Shown here one piece after another: positions 8,645 through 18,468 of a stretch of DNA of 64,000 nt. This stretch comes from UBA6168 sp041163745 (GTDB lineage: Bacteria; Bacteroidota; Bacteroidia; Chitinophagales; Saprospiraceae). Within the stretch, counting starts at the first letter, position 1; every line of letters begins with the position of its first letter. The stretch covers positions 1-64,000 of the forward strand of contig JBEAQU010000032.1 of the NCBI GenBank assembly GCA_041163745.1. Direction: 5' to 3'. Below the pieces are notes generated by a model. It was not told the DNA's origin, did no database searches, and worked only from the letters and a program-made list of their open reading frames with translations. The position numbers and the translations under genes are program-made.

Positions 8645-9541
8645 TCAGAGTATCATTTTTTCGATGGGCACCACCAGGATTCCCTGGGCGCCGGCGGCTT
8701 GCAGGTCTTCGATGATATCCCAGAAATGGTCTTCCTGCACCACGGAGTGCACGCTGCACCATTGCGGGTCGGCGAGCGGCACGACGGTCGGGCTTTTCAT
8801 ACCGGGGATGATGGACAGGACATCCTGAAGTCTGGCGCTGGGTGCGTTGAGCAGGATGTACTTGTGTTTCCGTGCCTTGTTGACGGCCCGTATGCGGAAA
8901 AGCAGTTTGTCGAGCAGTTCCCTTTTCGGTCCGGCCAGCCGGGGGTCCGACACCAGGACAGCCTGGCTGTCCATGACGGTCTGGACCTCTTTGAGGCCGT
9001 TGGACAACAGGGTGCTGCCGGTGCTGACCAGGTCGCAGATGAAGTCCGCCAGGCCGATTCCGGGAGCGATTTCGACGCTACCGCTGATTTCATGGATATC
9101 GGCCTGCACCTGGTGACGTTCGAGGAACTGCCGGAGCAAGTGGGGATAGGTTGTGGCGATGCGGCGGCCTTGCAGGCTGTCCGTTCCATCGTACACCTGG
9201 CCCCGGGGAATGGCCAGGGAGAGCCTGCAGCGGCCGAAGCCAAGCGGTTCCTCGACCGGTACCGGGCGGTTTTTCTCCAGCAGGACATTTTCGCCGACGA
9301 TACCGCAATCGGCGACACCGTCCCCGACATATTGGGGGATGTCGTCATCGCGGAGGAAGACCACCTCCAGCGGGAAGCTGGAAGCCAAGGTCCGGAGGCG
9401 GCCGGTATAATGCGGCAGGCCGATGCTACAGGCTTTGAGCAGGGCGACAGCGTCATCATGCAGGCGGCCGGACTTCTGGATGGCCATCCGGAGGGGGGGC
9501 GTCGGATCGGACGCGGAGCGGGATGTTCTTTCCATTGGCAT
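8645..9541 (-). CDS. hisG: ATP phosphoribosyltransferase, long (HisG_L) form
   Basis: The first, committed enzyme of histidine synthesis. It has MAIQKSGRL at the start of the fold, then DCGIVGENVL and the PRPP loop region LVSTGSTLLSNGLKEV. The length (298 residues) and the C-terminal region ending VPIEKMIL show the long form, whose ACT-like domain binds histidine for feedback inhibition, so HisZ should not be needed. ATGs at 9541, 9535 and 9487 are all possible; 9541 is used here. It is the first structural gene after the attenuator. Confidence 0.96.
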   Translation of the reverse strand: MPMERTSRSASDPTPPLRMAIQKSGRLHDDAVALLKACSIGLPHYTGRLRTLASSFPLEVVFLRDDDIPQYVGDGVADCGIVGENVLLEKNRPVPVEEPLGFGRCRLSLAIPRGQVYDGTDSLQGRRIATTYPHLLRQFLERHQVQADIHEISGSVEIAPGIGLADFICDLVSTGSTLLSNGLKEVQTVMDSQAVLVSDPRLAGPKRELLDKLLFRIRAVNKARKHKYILLNAPSARLQDVLSIIPGMKSPTVVPLADPQWCSVHSVVQEDHFWDIIEDLQAAGAQGILVVPIEKMIL

Positions 9542-9627
9542 GGCAGCAGTGTTCAGTTTGTCGGTTCCGACGTCGGCGGAACGGGCGCCGGCGAGGGAAG
9601 CGGGATGTACCCAGCGGGGTATAAAAC

Positions 9628-9659
9628 AAAAAGGCCTGCCGTTGACGGCAGGCCTTTTT
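9628..9659 (-). terminator. his attenuator terminator
   Basis: A perfect 14-bp stem (AAAAAGGCCTGCCG, four-base loop, CGGCAGGCCTTTTT) is followed on the minus strand by GTTTTATA, a good intrinsic terminator. It stands between the His-rich leader peptide (stop at 9680) and hisG (start at 9541), so it would stop transcription before the operon. The leader holds CGGCAGGC at 9713-9706. This is an exact copy of part of the terminator 3' arm, so it can pair with GCCTGCCG (9653-9646) in the 5' arm and act as the antiterminator. Confidence 0.85.
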
Positions 9660-9679
9660 GTCCAAGGATATGGTTCGCA

Positions 9680-9745
9680 CTATGCGCCGCACATCCGTGA
9701 CCGGTGCCTGCCGGGAGGGGAGACATGGTGATGGAGATGAAGCAT
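9680..9745 (-). CDS. hisL: his operon leader peptide
   Basis: A 21-codon frame with ATG at 9745 and TAG at 9682-9680. It begins MLHLHHHVSPP, so four of codons 3 to 7 are histidine (CAT CTC CAT CAC CAT), and a further His comes at codon 14. It lies between a phylum-type promoter and a terminator directly upstream of hisG, the arrangement of an attenuation leader. Ribosomes stalled at the His run (9739-9725) would leave the antiterminator segment at 9713-9706 free. Ribosomes reading through would cover it and let the terminator form. The peptide is too small to judge by homology, so the call rests on codon content and position. Confidence 0.8.
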   Translation of the reverse strand: MLHLHHHVSPPGRHRSRMCGA

Positions 9746-9781
9746 GGCGTTGTGGCGGATCATAAGATTGCGATGTGGAAA

Positions 9782-9812
9782 CAAAGGTATGAGGCGGGTG
9801 CGGATAAACCAA
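9782..9812 (-). promoter_or_regulatory. his operon promoter (Bacteroidota TTG-N20-TAnnTTTG)
   Basis: On the minus strand TTG (9812-9810) and TACCTTTG (9789-9782) are separated by 20 bases, a full match to the Bacteroidota primary-sigma consensus. Transcription would start near 9775, giving about 30 untranslated bases before the leader peptide ATG at 9745. Confidence 0.75.
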
Positions 9813-9944
9813 CACGGGCAGGTGGAAAATTGATTACGTCGCACAAAATGGTGACAAAAGTTACCCAGCAGGGAGGGGGTCGGGGTTAACTTAGCATCTT
9901 TTCAACAATTGCGACCTGTGGAAACGAATCTAAAGACCAATCTG

Positions 9945-11690
9945 ATGCTGCGGCTTTTTCCTTTCCTGCAATGGTGGGGGGAAGTGAACCGGTCCACCCT
10001 ACGAGCGGATTTGCTGGCTGGCCTGACGGGAGCCATGATAGTGTTGCCACAAGGGGTGGCGTTCGCGACGATAGCAGGTTTGCCACCGGTGTACGGATTA
10101 TATACGGCCATGATCACGCCGGTGGTGGCGGCCATGTGGGGATCTTCCAGGCATTTGGTATCCGGTCCGACGACAGCCATTTCCCTGGTGATCTTCGCCA
10201 CGGTGGGACAATTGGCGGAGCCGGGGTCGCCGGCCTTCATACAGGCTGCGCTGACCATCACCTTTCTGGCCGGTGTGTTTCAATTGGCGATGGGATTGGC
10301 GCGGATGGGGACCTTGGTCAACTTCGTATCGCATGTGGTGGTCAGCGGATTCACCGCCGGGGCGGCGATACTGATCCTGCTGTCGCAACTCAAGCACCTG
10401 CTGGGCCTCAACATCCGTTCGGGAAGTTCGATGGTGGCGACGCTGCGCAACATAGCAGCCCATTCGGGAGAGACCAACCCATGGGCCCTGGGGCTGGGAC
10501 TGGCGACCTTGGGAGTCGCCCTGTTGTCCAAGCGTTTGTTTCCCAAGATACCGCACCTGCTGGTCGGATTGGTCTTCAGCAGTGTTGCGGCCTATCTGAT
10601 GGGCGGGGAATCCGTCGGATTGCGGGTGGTCGGCAAGGTCAGCGGCGTATTGCCGCCTTTTTCCGTGCCGGAACTGGACGCCTCCACCTTCGCGACCCTG
10701 GCGCAGAGCGCCTTTGCGGTGGCTCTGCTGGGATTGATAGAGGCGGTCGCCATCGCACGGTCGATCGCTTCGAAGTCACAACAGGAGATCGACGGCAACC
10801 AGGAGTTCATCGGGCAAGGGCTTTCCAACCTCGTGGGCAGTTTTTGGTCCTGCTATGCGGGATCCGGATCGTTCACTCGGTCGGGCATCAACTATGCCGC
10901 AGGCGCCCGGACGCCCTTGGCGGCCGTATTCGCGGCCATCCTGCTTGCATTGGTCCTGTTGTTGGTTGCTCCGCTGATCGCTTATCTGCCGAATGCGGGT
11001 ATGGCAGGTGTCATCATTCTGGTGGCGTACAATCTGATTGATTTCCATTTCATCCGTACGGTGGCGCGGGCCAGCAAGCGGCAGGCCACCGTCCTGCTCA
11101 TCACCCTGCTGGCGACGCTGTTCGTCGAACTGGAATACGCCGTCTTCGTAGGCGTCATGTTCTCCCTCATATTTTACCTCCAGCGCACCTCCTCCCCGAA
11201 CGTGGCCGTCCTCGCTCCCGACCCGGACAACAGCCAGCGGCGATTCATCTACACGGAACGAAAGCCCCTGGCGGAATGCCCGCAGGTCCGTATCCTGCGG
11301 ATAGACGGCTCCATTTTCTTCGGATCCATCAACCACATTTCCTCCGAAATCCGACGCCTGACCGATGTGGAGGAAGGAGACGGCGTCTGTCGGCATCTGC
11401 TGATCATTGCCAAGGGAATCAACTTCATCGATGTGGCGGGTGCGGAATGGTGTGTGCAGGAGGCCCGCCGATGGGAGGAAAAGGGGGGCGGGATGTATTT
11501 CTCCGGCCTGAAGCTCATCGCCCAGGACACCTTGATCCGGGGCGGGTTCAAGGCCAGCATCGGGGAGGATCATTTCTTCGCCACCAAACAAGAGGCGGTG
11601 ACGGCGATCATCCGGCGCATGGACATGGACGTCTGCCGCACTTGCCAGGCGCGGATTTTTCTGGAGTGCTCCGAACTGCCCGGCGGCTGA
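9945..11690 (+). CDS. SulP-family anion transporter with STAS domain
   Basis: A SLC26/SulP permease, 581 residues from the ATG at 9945. The transmembrane core holds DLLAGLTGAMIVLPQGVAFA near the start, GLYTAMITPVVAA and GSFTRSGINYAAG. It is followed by a hydrophobic segment containing LIFYL and a cytoplasmic STAS domain of about 150 residues that begins after SPNVAVLAPDP. The substrate could be sulfate, bicarbonate or another anion and cannot be told from sequence. TTG at 9909 and GTG at 9918 are alternative starts. It is divergent from the his operon and apparently a single-gene unit. Confidence 0.9.
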   Translation: MLRLFPFLQWWGEVNRSTLRADLLAGLTGAMIVLPQGVAFATIAGLPPVYGLYTAMITPVVAAMWGSSRHLVSGPTTAISLVIFATVGQLAEPGSPAFIQAALTITFLAGVFQLAMGLARMGTLVNFVSHVVVSGFTAGAAILILLSQLKHLLGLNIRSGSSMVATLRNIAAHSGETNPWALGLGLATLGVALLSKRLFPKIPHLLVGLVFSSVAAYLMGGESVGLRVVGKVSGVLPPFSVPELDASTFATLAQSAFAVALLGLIEAVAIARSIASKSQQEIDGNQEFIGQGLSNLVGSFWSCYAGSGSFTRSGINYAAGARTPLAAVFAAILLALVLLLVAPLIAYLPNAGMAGVIILVAYNLIDFHFIRTVARASKRQATVLLITLLATLFVELEYAVFVGVMFSLIFYLQRTSSPNVAVLAPDPDNSQRRFIYTERKPLAECPQVRILRIDGSIFFGSINHISSEIRRLTDVEEGDGVCRHLLIIAKGINFIDVAGAEWCVQEARRWEEKGGGMYFSGLKLIAQDTLIRGGFKASIGEDHFFATKQEAVTAIIRRMDMDVCRTCQARIFLECSELPGG

Positions 11691-11779
11691 TGCGGGGCTT
11701 CCCCCTGCCTGCGGATGCGAAAGCCGACCGGCCCGGCCGGACGTGGGCATGGAATCGCCCGCCACTGTGGCCCCGGACC

Positions 11780-12580
11780 TCTCACTCCCCTTCTTTGTTC
11801 ACCGGCGAACCGGGAGCCGGCGAGACCCAGCTGGCTTGTCGGTTGGCCGGGAGGCGGAAAGGCGATGTCCTCCGTTTCAATACCAAGTCCGGTCCGCAGG
11901 CCCGGGACCTGGTCTACCGCTACGATGTCATCCGTCATTTCAGGGATTCCCATCAGGCAAAAGTCCATCCCTTGGAATACATACGGTTCGAAGCATTGGG
12001 AAAAGCCATCCGCATGCGGCCGATCGTCGGTATGGGGTATTGGTGGACGAGACAGACAATGTCTCCCTAGATTTTGCCAACGACCTGTTGTTCGAGTGCG
12101 CGCAACTGGCGTTTTCCATTCCGGAGGTGACGCCGGCGGATATGGCGGGATTCGACTGTCAGCGGCAACATCGCATAGCCCCTCCGGTGTCGGATGAGGA
12201 CGGCAACATCTCCTGCCCCGACCGACAGCCGCGGCCGGTGCCGGTGCTGACCAGTAATTCGGACAAGAACCTGCGGGAAGCCCTTCCCCGCCGTTGCGCG
12301 TTCCATCACATTCCTTTCCGTACGCCGGGCAGCGCCTGTCGACCGTCCGGGCGCACCGCTTCTTCCGGGAATCCTTCCCAAAAGGGATGAAGGTACAGGC
12401 CATCGCCAATTTCCTTCCGTTTCGGAAGCTAAGGGCTCCGCAAGAAACCTGACACGGCGGAACCGCACGCCTGGCTGCCATTGCAATCCCTGCAGGGACC
12501 GGACTCCTTTGAGGCGGCAAAGGACCCGTACCTCGCGGACAGCTTCCGCCGGACATTCACTCTCCTGGAAAAAAGCGGGA
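11780..12580 (+). pseudogene. Decayed MoxR-like AAA ATPase
   Basis: Coherent family motifs appear in order but in different frames. LFTGEPGAGETQLA is a Walker A whose invariant Lys is replaced by Glu. It is followed by LRFNTKSGPQARDLVYRYDVIRHF and YIRFEALGKAI. After a frame change and missing sequence comes VLVDETDNVSLDFANDLLFE (Walker B, from 12037), then PVLTSNSDKNLREALPRRCAFHHIPF (sensor 1 and arginine finger region, 12240-12325). After another shift comes GLRKKPDTAEPHAWL (from 12433), the conserved C-terminal element. The family normally has 300-340 residues in one frame. Several shifts plus the Walker A change make this a dead gene. It follows the SulP gene on the same strand. Confidence 0.8.
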
Positions 12581-13130
12581 GGATCCGGAGCGGTTGTCCA
12601 CGGAATCCCGTTTCCATTGGCATGGGAGCGACCTTGGCGGATTTCTTCGATACCAACATGAATCGGGTGGACACTCCTCCATTCGCCGGGCGTGCGCACC
12701 TTGCCCGTCGGACGGCGAACGATTCCTTTGAGCGAACCCAGCTTCCCTTTGTGTGGGGACCCTGGCTGCCCACATCATCAACACGGCGGGTTTTCCTGAA
12801 CGGCTGTTGCACGCAAGTGCTGGTGGCAGCTTTCCAAGAACATGGCGATTTATTTTCATGGCCACCGCCATGCTGTTGAATGGCCGGTACGGACCGGCGT
12901 TCGCCGTTTGTTCCACAATAAATTCTGCGCCCGCGAAAAGACGACACATTCCGCCACATCCTGCACAGCCTCCCGTGCTACTACCAGGCCGAACAGACCC
13001 GAGGGACGTTTCCGACCTGTCGGACCGGCTAAGCGGGCTGATAGCCACAAAGAATCCCCATCGCGACCGCCATGTCTGCCGGGAGGCAGCTCGTGCCGGA
13101 TCCGGTCCTGCTCCCAAGCTGCCAAGAAAA
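12581..13130 (+). other. Unrecognised decayed sequence
   Basis: Short open stretches exist in two forward frames (for example 12481-12879 continuing the ATPase frame), but neither has recognisable domains or a start typical of this genome. The sequence probably belonged to genes flanking the dead ATPase. Confidence 0.4.
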
Positions 13131-14350
13131 GGGAAGGAGCGACAGGCAGTACGCCCGGGAGGATTTCTTCCAACTTACATCGAAAGCTACGCCGACATCC
13201 TGGCTATGGAATTGAGGGGACGACTGGCCATCCTGGTCCTGCGGGAATACTTTGCGGCCGGCGATCCGTTCCAGGACTTGTTCGAACGGCTGACGTACCA
13301 ATATCCCGGAAAAGTCTTCAACCTGTCCAGGCTGCTCCTGGTAAAAGGCTGGTCTCTCGCTCTTTGGCACCGTAAGGTTTTACTGGAGACTTTCGAATCT
13401 TTTTCCACCATTATCCATCAATCGGCCGGGACCCCGGCCGACCATGGCATCCCGCTCCCAGTAGGCAAGGAAGCCCTTGTCGGACATCTTCTCGGCATTC
13501 AGTTTCCCGCATACCCCCATGCACCAGGGCGAAAGAAGGAGAGGCTGCGACCGAAGGTAACGGCGCTTTCGCAATGCTACCGAAAAGGCGGTCTCCACGA
13601 TGGCGGTCCGAATCGACCGAACAAAACGGAGGACCAAACCTGGTGGACCCACTGTCGCTGTATGCCCTCGTGCCATTTCTGAGCGCCTGGACTGCCCAGG
13701 GGCATTACCTTGGTGTCGACACCTGGCTGTGGAAATTCCGCTGGCTGGACCTGCACCAGGCCAAGGATCCGGACCACCGGTCCGGAATCTGTGCCAGCAA
13801 GTCCGTCCTGATATGCCACTCGTCGGCCGAGCATCTCGGTTTCCACCGCTTTTGTTCGGAAAGTATTTCCGGCCGGCGGCGAAAAGGGCACCGAGACATA
13901 TCGTCCTGATCGAACAACGGGACTGGCAGGACAACCTGTCCGCCTTTTACCGGGAGATGGTGCTGGAAATGAACCGGCAGGACCTGGAAGCAGACAATTG
14001 TTTTTCGACACCACCCCGGCGGTCGGCAGGAAAGACCGCCGGCGCATGCATCCCGGTCTGCCCATCGAACGCTTGTTGGGCGACTATCCCGGTGCCGGCA
14101 AGCTTACTGCTGGCCGGTACGGCCGAACACCTGTTGGCAAGACCCCTGCTGCTTCCATCGCACCTGGCCGTCCGGATGCTGCCATGGTGGCCGCGGCGCG
14201 CCTTGCGTGAAATCGCGCTGGTTTCCGTGTGGGAGATGGCCGCTGGATGCCATGCTCCCTGCTTCCGGTCATTCCTGCAACAGCAGAGGGGCTCGCCAGC
14301 TCGGTCCCGCAGCGGGAAGCCAGACATTACCGTCTCCTTCGTGTACTAGC
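13130..14350 (+). pseudogene. Decayed vWA-like partner protein of a MoxR ATPase
   Basis: Pieces in changing forward frames read like one former protein. YIESYADILAMELRGRLA (13180-13400) comes first. PLSLYALVPFLSAWTAQG and YLGVDTWLWKFRWLDLHQA (13640-13760) follow, then PPLLFGKYF and PRHIVLIEQRDWQDNLSAFY plus REMVLEMNRQDLEAD (13840-13995). After a shift come FFDTTPAVGRKDRR and LPIERLLGDYPGAG (13998-14100). A later frame gives LPVIPATAEGLA. A strand ending in an acidic-polar loop (VLIEQRDWQD), then a helix, FFDTTP and a 'GD.G'-like turn resemble a degenerate vWA fold of the proteins often encoded beside MoxR ATPases. The family assignment is inference; the frameshifted state is seen directly. 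Confidence 0.5.
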
Positions 14351-14696
14351 TGCAGGTACACCTGCAACCCGCCTTGCCGGATTTCCAGCGGCGCAGCAGG
14401 GAAAGGCGTTGCATTTGCCGATGACGCTGCATCCGTATATCGGTACCGAGGGATTCCGCCGGTTGTGTGCCAACCAACGGTATGCCGACCTGCCAGTTTC
14501 CATGAAATGTCCGTCCGGAAGGCCTCGCTGGCGAAAGGAACCGCCACCAACAACATGCGATTTCCCCTCGAGATATCTGGCATACCGGTTTGACACCCGA
14601 CGACCATAATCTCCTCACCACGCAGCCTACGCCCAGACACCCGGACGAGGTCCTGCCGACCGCGGAGTTGTTACTTTCCCGCCAAGTACCCCTGTG

Positions 14697-15025
14697 TATA
14701 CGCCATCGGGCAGCTGCTGGAATGGACGGCCGGCCATGCGGAAGCGTGACGGCTTTCGAGCACCTGTCAGAGCAACCCTGTCGCCGGCCCGGCATCGCCT
14801 TGTACAACCTGTTGAGGGAAGAAGCCGGCGACGAACCCAAGGTCCTTTCCCTGTTGACGGACTGGCGGCAGCACGGCATCCGGCCCGACCGGTACAGATG
14901 CACCCAACTCCTGCGGAACGCCACCGATGCCGACCACGCCCGTTGGGTCACCGACCGGATGCTGCGTGCTGGCTCGGATGAGAAGACCGTCCGAAAACCC
15001 AACGACACCATCGGAAGAACGTCCC
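14697..15025 (+). pseudogene. PPR/TPR-like helical repeat fragment
   Basis: YAIGQLLEWTAGHAEA is followed, after a one-base frame change near 14749, by VTAFEHLSEQP, IALYNLLREEAGDEPKVLSL and LTDWRQHGIRPDRYRCTQLL, then RNATDADHARWVTDRML. The spacing LYNLL...GIRPDRY...QLL resembles pentatricopeptide repeats of about 32-35 residues, which are common in plants and rare in bacteria. It lies directly downstream of the vWA-like remnant on the same strand. No start codon or complete frame is present. It may be a lost scaffold or effector subunit. Confidence 0.45.
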
Positions 15026-17333
15026 AAAAGCTTTCGATAAAAAGACAAAGGGCCGGAGCCAACCCGTCAGAAATGAACACGCGAAACCGCTGCGGATGGG
15101 AAGAGCCGACCACACCACGAACCTACCCTGTGCGGACAACAGGACAACAGGGAAGAAAAGGCACATAAGACCGACTTTGCGTTGATAACCGGAATCGCTT
15201 GTCCTCGCACTGCCGGGCGGCCTGTCGAATCCGCCCCTCGCGGGCTTTGAGCAGGATGCCCACCGTATGGCGGACAATCTGGATACCGATTCCGCCTGTA
15301 CGCTGCATCCGCTGATGCTGGCCAACGAACATGCCACCTGGGAGTCCGTCATCGACGCATTCCGCCGGCATTCCGCCGAAACCGGATCGAGATGCCGTGC
15401 TGATTCCCTGCTTCGGAAACAGTCCAACGTAGAATGCCTTGAAGGGTGTTCGGCAGGATTCCCGATTGGAATGTATCGTCTGCCATCCGCAAACAGCCCA
15501 CCCGCCCGATTTACGCTTGGCAGACAAATACACAAGCATCTTCATTGAAAGAACCGTATGACAGCATAGGCACTCACATCCCATCCGACTTCAGCGGCAT
15601 TCATGCCAGTGAAGACACCCGGGAGGCGGCTGCCCGGCAGGATGGCGCCGCCTTAAACAGGAAACCAAAGGCGCACCGTTTCCCCACCCTGCGTCGGGAA
15701 GAGTTGCTGTTTACCGGCGTTTCCGGTCCGAACAGTCCGGCGGACGGTCCGTGAAAGAAGTCTTCGGGCAGGCACCGCTCATCCAACTTGCCGCCGCAGT
15801 AAAGGACGAAGCCGAGCTGGAAGTAGATGGCAGCGTCAATTACACTATCTACCTGTTGCAAACCTCGCGTCCCAAATAGGGTGATCCCGTTAGCTGTCAC
15901 GCCACCACCGGATGCACAACCACTTTCGTTTACGTTGGGCCCAACGACCCGAGCCATATACGCCCAGCAGATAGGACATCCAACAGGTGACGGGATCACT
16001 CCGTCGGGAAGATGGTCATGGCACCGCCTACGCCCTGACGGTTTACAGCCAGCACCTCGGCTGAGTGTCCCACGAAGAATCCCCTCGGCGGCTCCGTACG
16101 ACAGCGCTTGCCCGGAACAGACAACTCCACCTGACCGGGCCGCGACAACAGGTCGGACTTCACCGACATACCATGAGCAAAATGACAGGAGAAGCCGCGT
16201 GTTCATACTGTTCTGATCGAGGGACTGTCCCGGCCGAAACCGCTGCTTACCTGGTCGACGAGGAGGTCTCCCAGGATGTATACATACTTTTGGATAACAT
16301 GGAAAAAGTGGCTGATGTAACGTTGAATTTTTCCAAAGAAACGACCGATGCAGGCTGTTCGCTGGCATGTTGACGGGATAGGCAACACCTGGTTTGGCCG
16401 GTTGACATATTCCGGCCGCTACTCCTACTCTGCGACACCTTCCGCCCGACGGACCTATTCCGGAATCGCCGGAAATGTTGCGAATCCGGTACGGACAGCC
16501 TGAAGCTGTGGTGCACCGACGGAGAGGGGCGCATCCCGACCGCCGGATCCTACCAAAGCGTTGACATCCGAAACAAACTTACAACCGGTGGTGACAAACC
16601 TTTGGACGGGCGGCATCCCAATCGGATTCGGAACCGCCATACCCGACCAAACTGTCCGACGCTCCCCTTTACTTTCGAAAAACGGCTCCCACCAACATTT
16701 CTTGCCGGAGCCAGCGGTCAAGGAATTGCCCGCCGGGCACGGAATAAACCCTGCGGGACCACCTCAACGGCAACATCCCGGAATCCCCGTATGCGTGGTC
16801 ATACCGGTACAGGGTACCATATGAATCAGCCACGCAGTCGTTGGTCGCCGCAGTGAACCTTTGAAGCGGAACTCCCCAGCCTGCAACCGCTCCCAGCGCC
16901 GCCAGACCCGAACCTGCCGTGCGCTGCAGCGTTATCGGAGGTACATCCGTCTGGGCTGCGCCTTGACAAGGGCTGGAAAGCTGCTCAAGTCGCATCAGCT
17001 TCCCAATGTATGGCTCCCCCCGCACGGATAATATCGCTTCACCCCCTTTCCGGCTGGAAAAAGACAGCCGCTCCCAGATTTTCCGACCTCAAACCACGAT
17101 TCCGGGATAACGAGCGAACCCACAGGCCGTCGGATTTGTCAAAGAGAGGACGATCGGAACCAACGACTGGCCGATTGGGCGGGCAGACGGTGCGCCACCA
17201 TCCGTATCGACCTGCGGGGCTGCGTTCCCGCATCGACCCGGTGGGAGGAACTTCAGCCGAATGAAGACGGATTGCTGGAAACAAGTATCCGCCTGCTGGC
17301 CAAATCGGGCGGTACATATAAAAATTTTGTGAC
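15026..17333 (+). other. Further degenerate sequence without an intact gene
   Basis: Forward-frame islands include TWESVIDAFRRHSAETG (about 15340-15395, possibly more of the helical repeats). Another, from a GTG at 15751 to a stop at 15880, begins VKEVFGQAPLIQLAAAVKDE and ends NYTIYLLQTSRPK. A third near 16173-16373 contains QDVYILLDNMEKVADVTLNF. None can be assigned to a family and none forms a plausible full-length gene, so this looks like the tail of the decayed block. Confidence 0.45.
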
Positions 17334-18098
17334 ATGCCAAGCCACCTCTTCCGCACCGTATTGCTTTCCATCATGCTGTTACCATCCGGCGGACCGATCT
17401 GCGCCCAAACCGCCGACGCTCGCAGCATCGTACAGCGGGCCGAAGACCGTATCCGGGGGGAACGGCTGTATGCGGAAATGAAAATGACGATTATCCGACC
17501 ACGTTGGCAACGGGAATTCAGCCTGAAATCCTGGAGCCTGGGGCAGGACTACAGCATGGTGCTGATCACCGCACCCACCCGCGACAAAGGAACCGCCTTC
17601 CTCAAGCGGAAAAAGGAAATCTGGAACTGGCAACCCTCCATCGACCGATCCATCAAACTCCCTCCTTCCATGATGTCCCAATCCTGGATGGGCAGCGACT
17701 TCACCAACGACGACCTGGTCGAACAATCCTCCCTGGTGGAGGACTACACCCACCGGCTGACCGGTACCGACCAAGTGGACCGGTACCGCTGCCATGTGGT
17801 GGAACTGATTCCCAAACCGGATGCGGCCGTGGTATGGGGTAAAGTGGTCATGTGGATCGAAACGGAACACTACCTCGAGCTGAAAGTGGAGACCTACGAC
17901 GAGGAAGGCGAACTCGTCAACACCCTGCTCGGTAAGGAGATCCGGGAACTCGGCGGCCGGCTCCTCCCCACACGCCTGGTACTCAGTCCGGCCGGAAAAC
18001 CCGGACACCAGACCATCGTCGAACAGCTGAGCCTCGATTTCGACACCAAGGTCTCCGCCGATTGGTTCAGCCTGGAAAATCTCAAACGGCTCGATTGA
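17334..18098 (+). CDS. Outer membrane lipoprotein-sorting-like protein (LolA-like fold)
   Basis: A 254-residue exported protein with signal peptide MPSHLFRTVLLSIMLLPSGG, cleaved around CAQ-TADA. The mature part matches the LolA-like 'outer membrane lipoprotein-sorting protein' family. It begins with RAEDRIRGERLYAEMKM, then LKSWSLGQDYSMVLITAP, TRDKGTAFLKRKKEIWNWQP and, near the end, SADWFSLENLKRLD. Family members sit in the periplasm and are often encoded with RND/MMPL or ABC exporters. Here it is alone, next to the degenerate block. Its exact substrate is unknown. Confidence 0.8.
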   Translation: MPSHLFRTVLLSIMLLPSGGPICAQTADARSIVQRAEDRIRGERLYAEMKMTIIRPRWQREFSLKSWSLGQDYSMVLITAPTRDKGTAFLKRKKEIWNWQPSIDRSIKLPPSMMSQSWMGSDFTNDDLVEQSSLVEDYTHRLTGTDQVDRYRCHVVELIPKPDAAVVWGKVVMWIETEHYLELKVETYDEEGELVNTLLGKEIRELGGRLLPTRLVLSPAGKPGHQTIVEQLSLDFDTKVSADWFSLENLKRLD

Positions 18099-18468
18099 CC
18101 TCCTGCGTTCTGGCCTGCATGAAAAAAATCAATTTTTAAAAAATTTAATATCATAAGCCTTTGACGGCAGGACAGGCATTTTTGCACAGGCACCGACGGT
18201 CCGGAATTCCGCTTGCCCAGTTCACCCTGTAGGCAAATACCCTCCCGGCGACAGCCGCTTTGCCGCCTACCCTTTCAGCACGACACCGGAACTACCAGTA
18301 CATCCCGATTCCTAACCTTGTGCCTACCGGTGGACAACCAGTGGTGGGGCAGGTGATCAGCTGTCAGGTCGGCCGATGTCCGACCGTCGCCCGGTCTGTA
18401 GCAGCAACGGCACAGCCTACTCGCCAGTCCCATTCCCATCGACCGGCCGGCTTAAAAAAAAAGTGCTT
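18099..18468. other. Intergenic stretch
   Basis: No gene is seen. An AT-rich patch (18119-18155, runs of A and T) follows the LolA-like gene but has no GC stem, so it is not a convincing terminator. The A-run just before 18469 may help translation of the next gene. Confidence 0.5.

Noticed and set aside
7853..9700. 615-residue plus-strand open frame antisense to hisD/hisG
   Set aside because: Antisense shadow of two certain genes, low-complexity Gly/Asp-rich translation.
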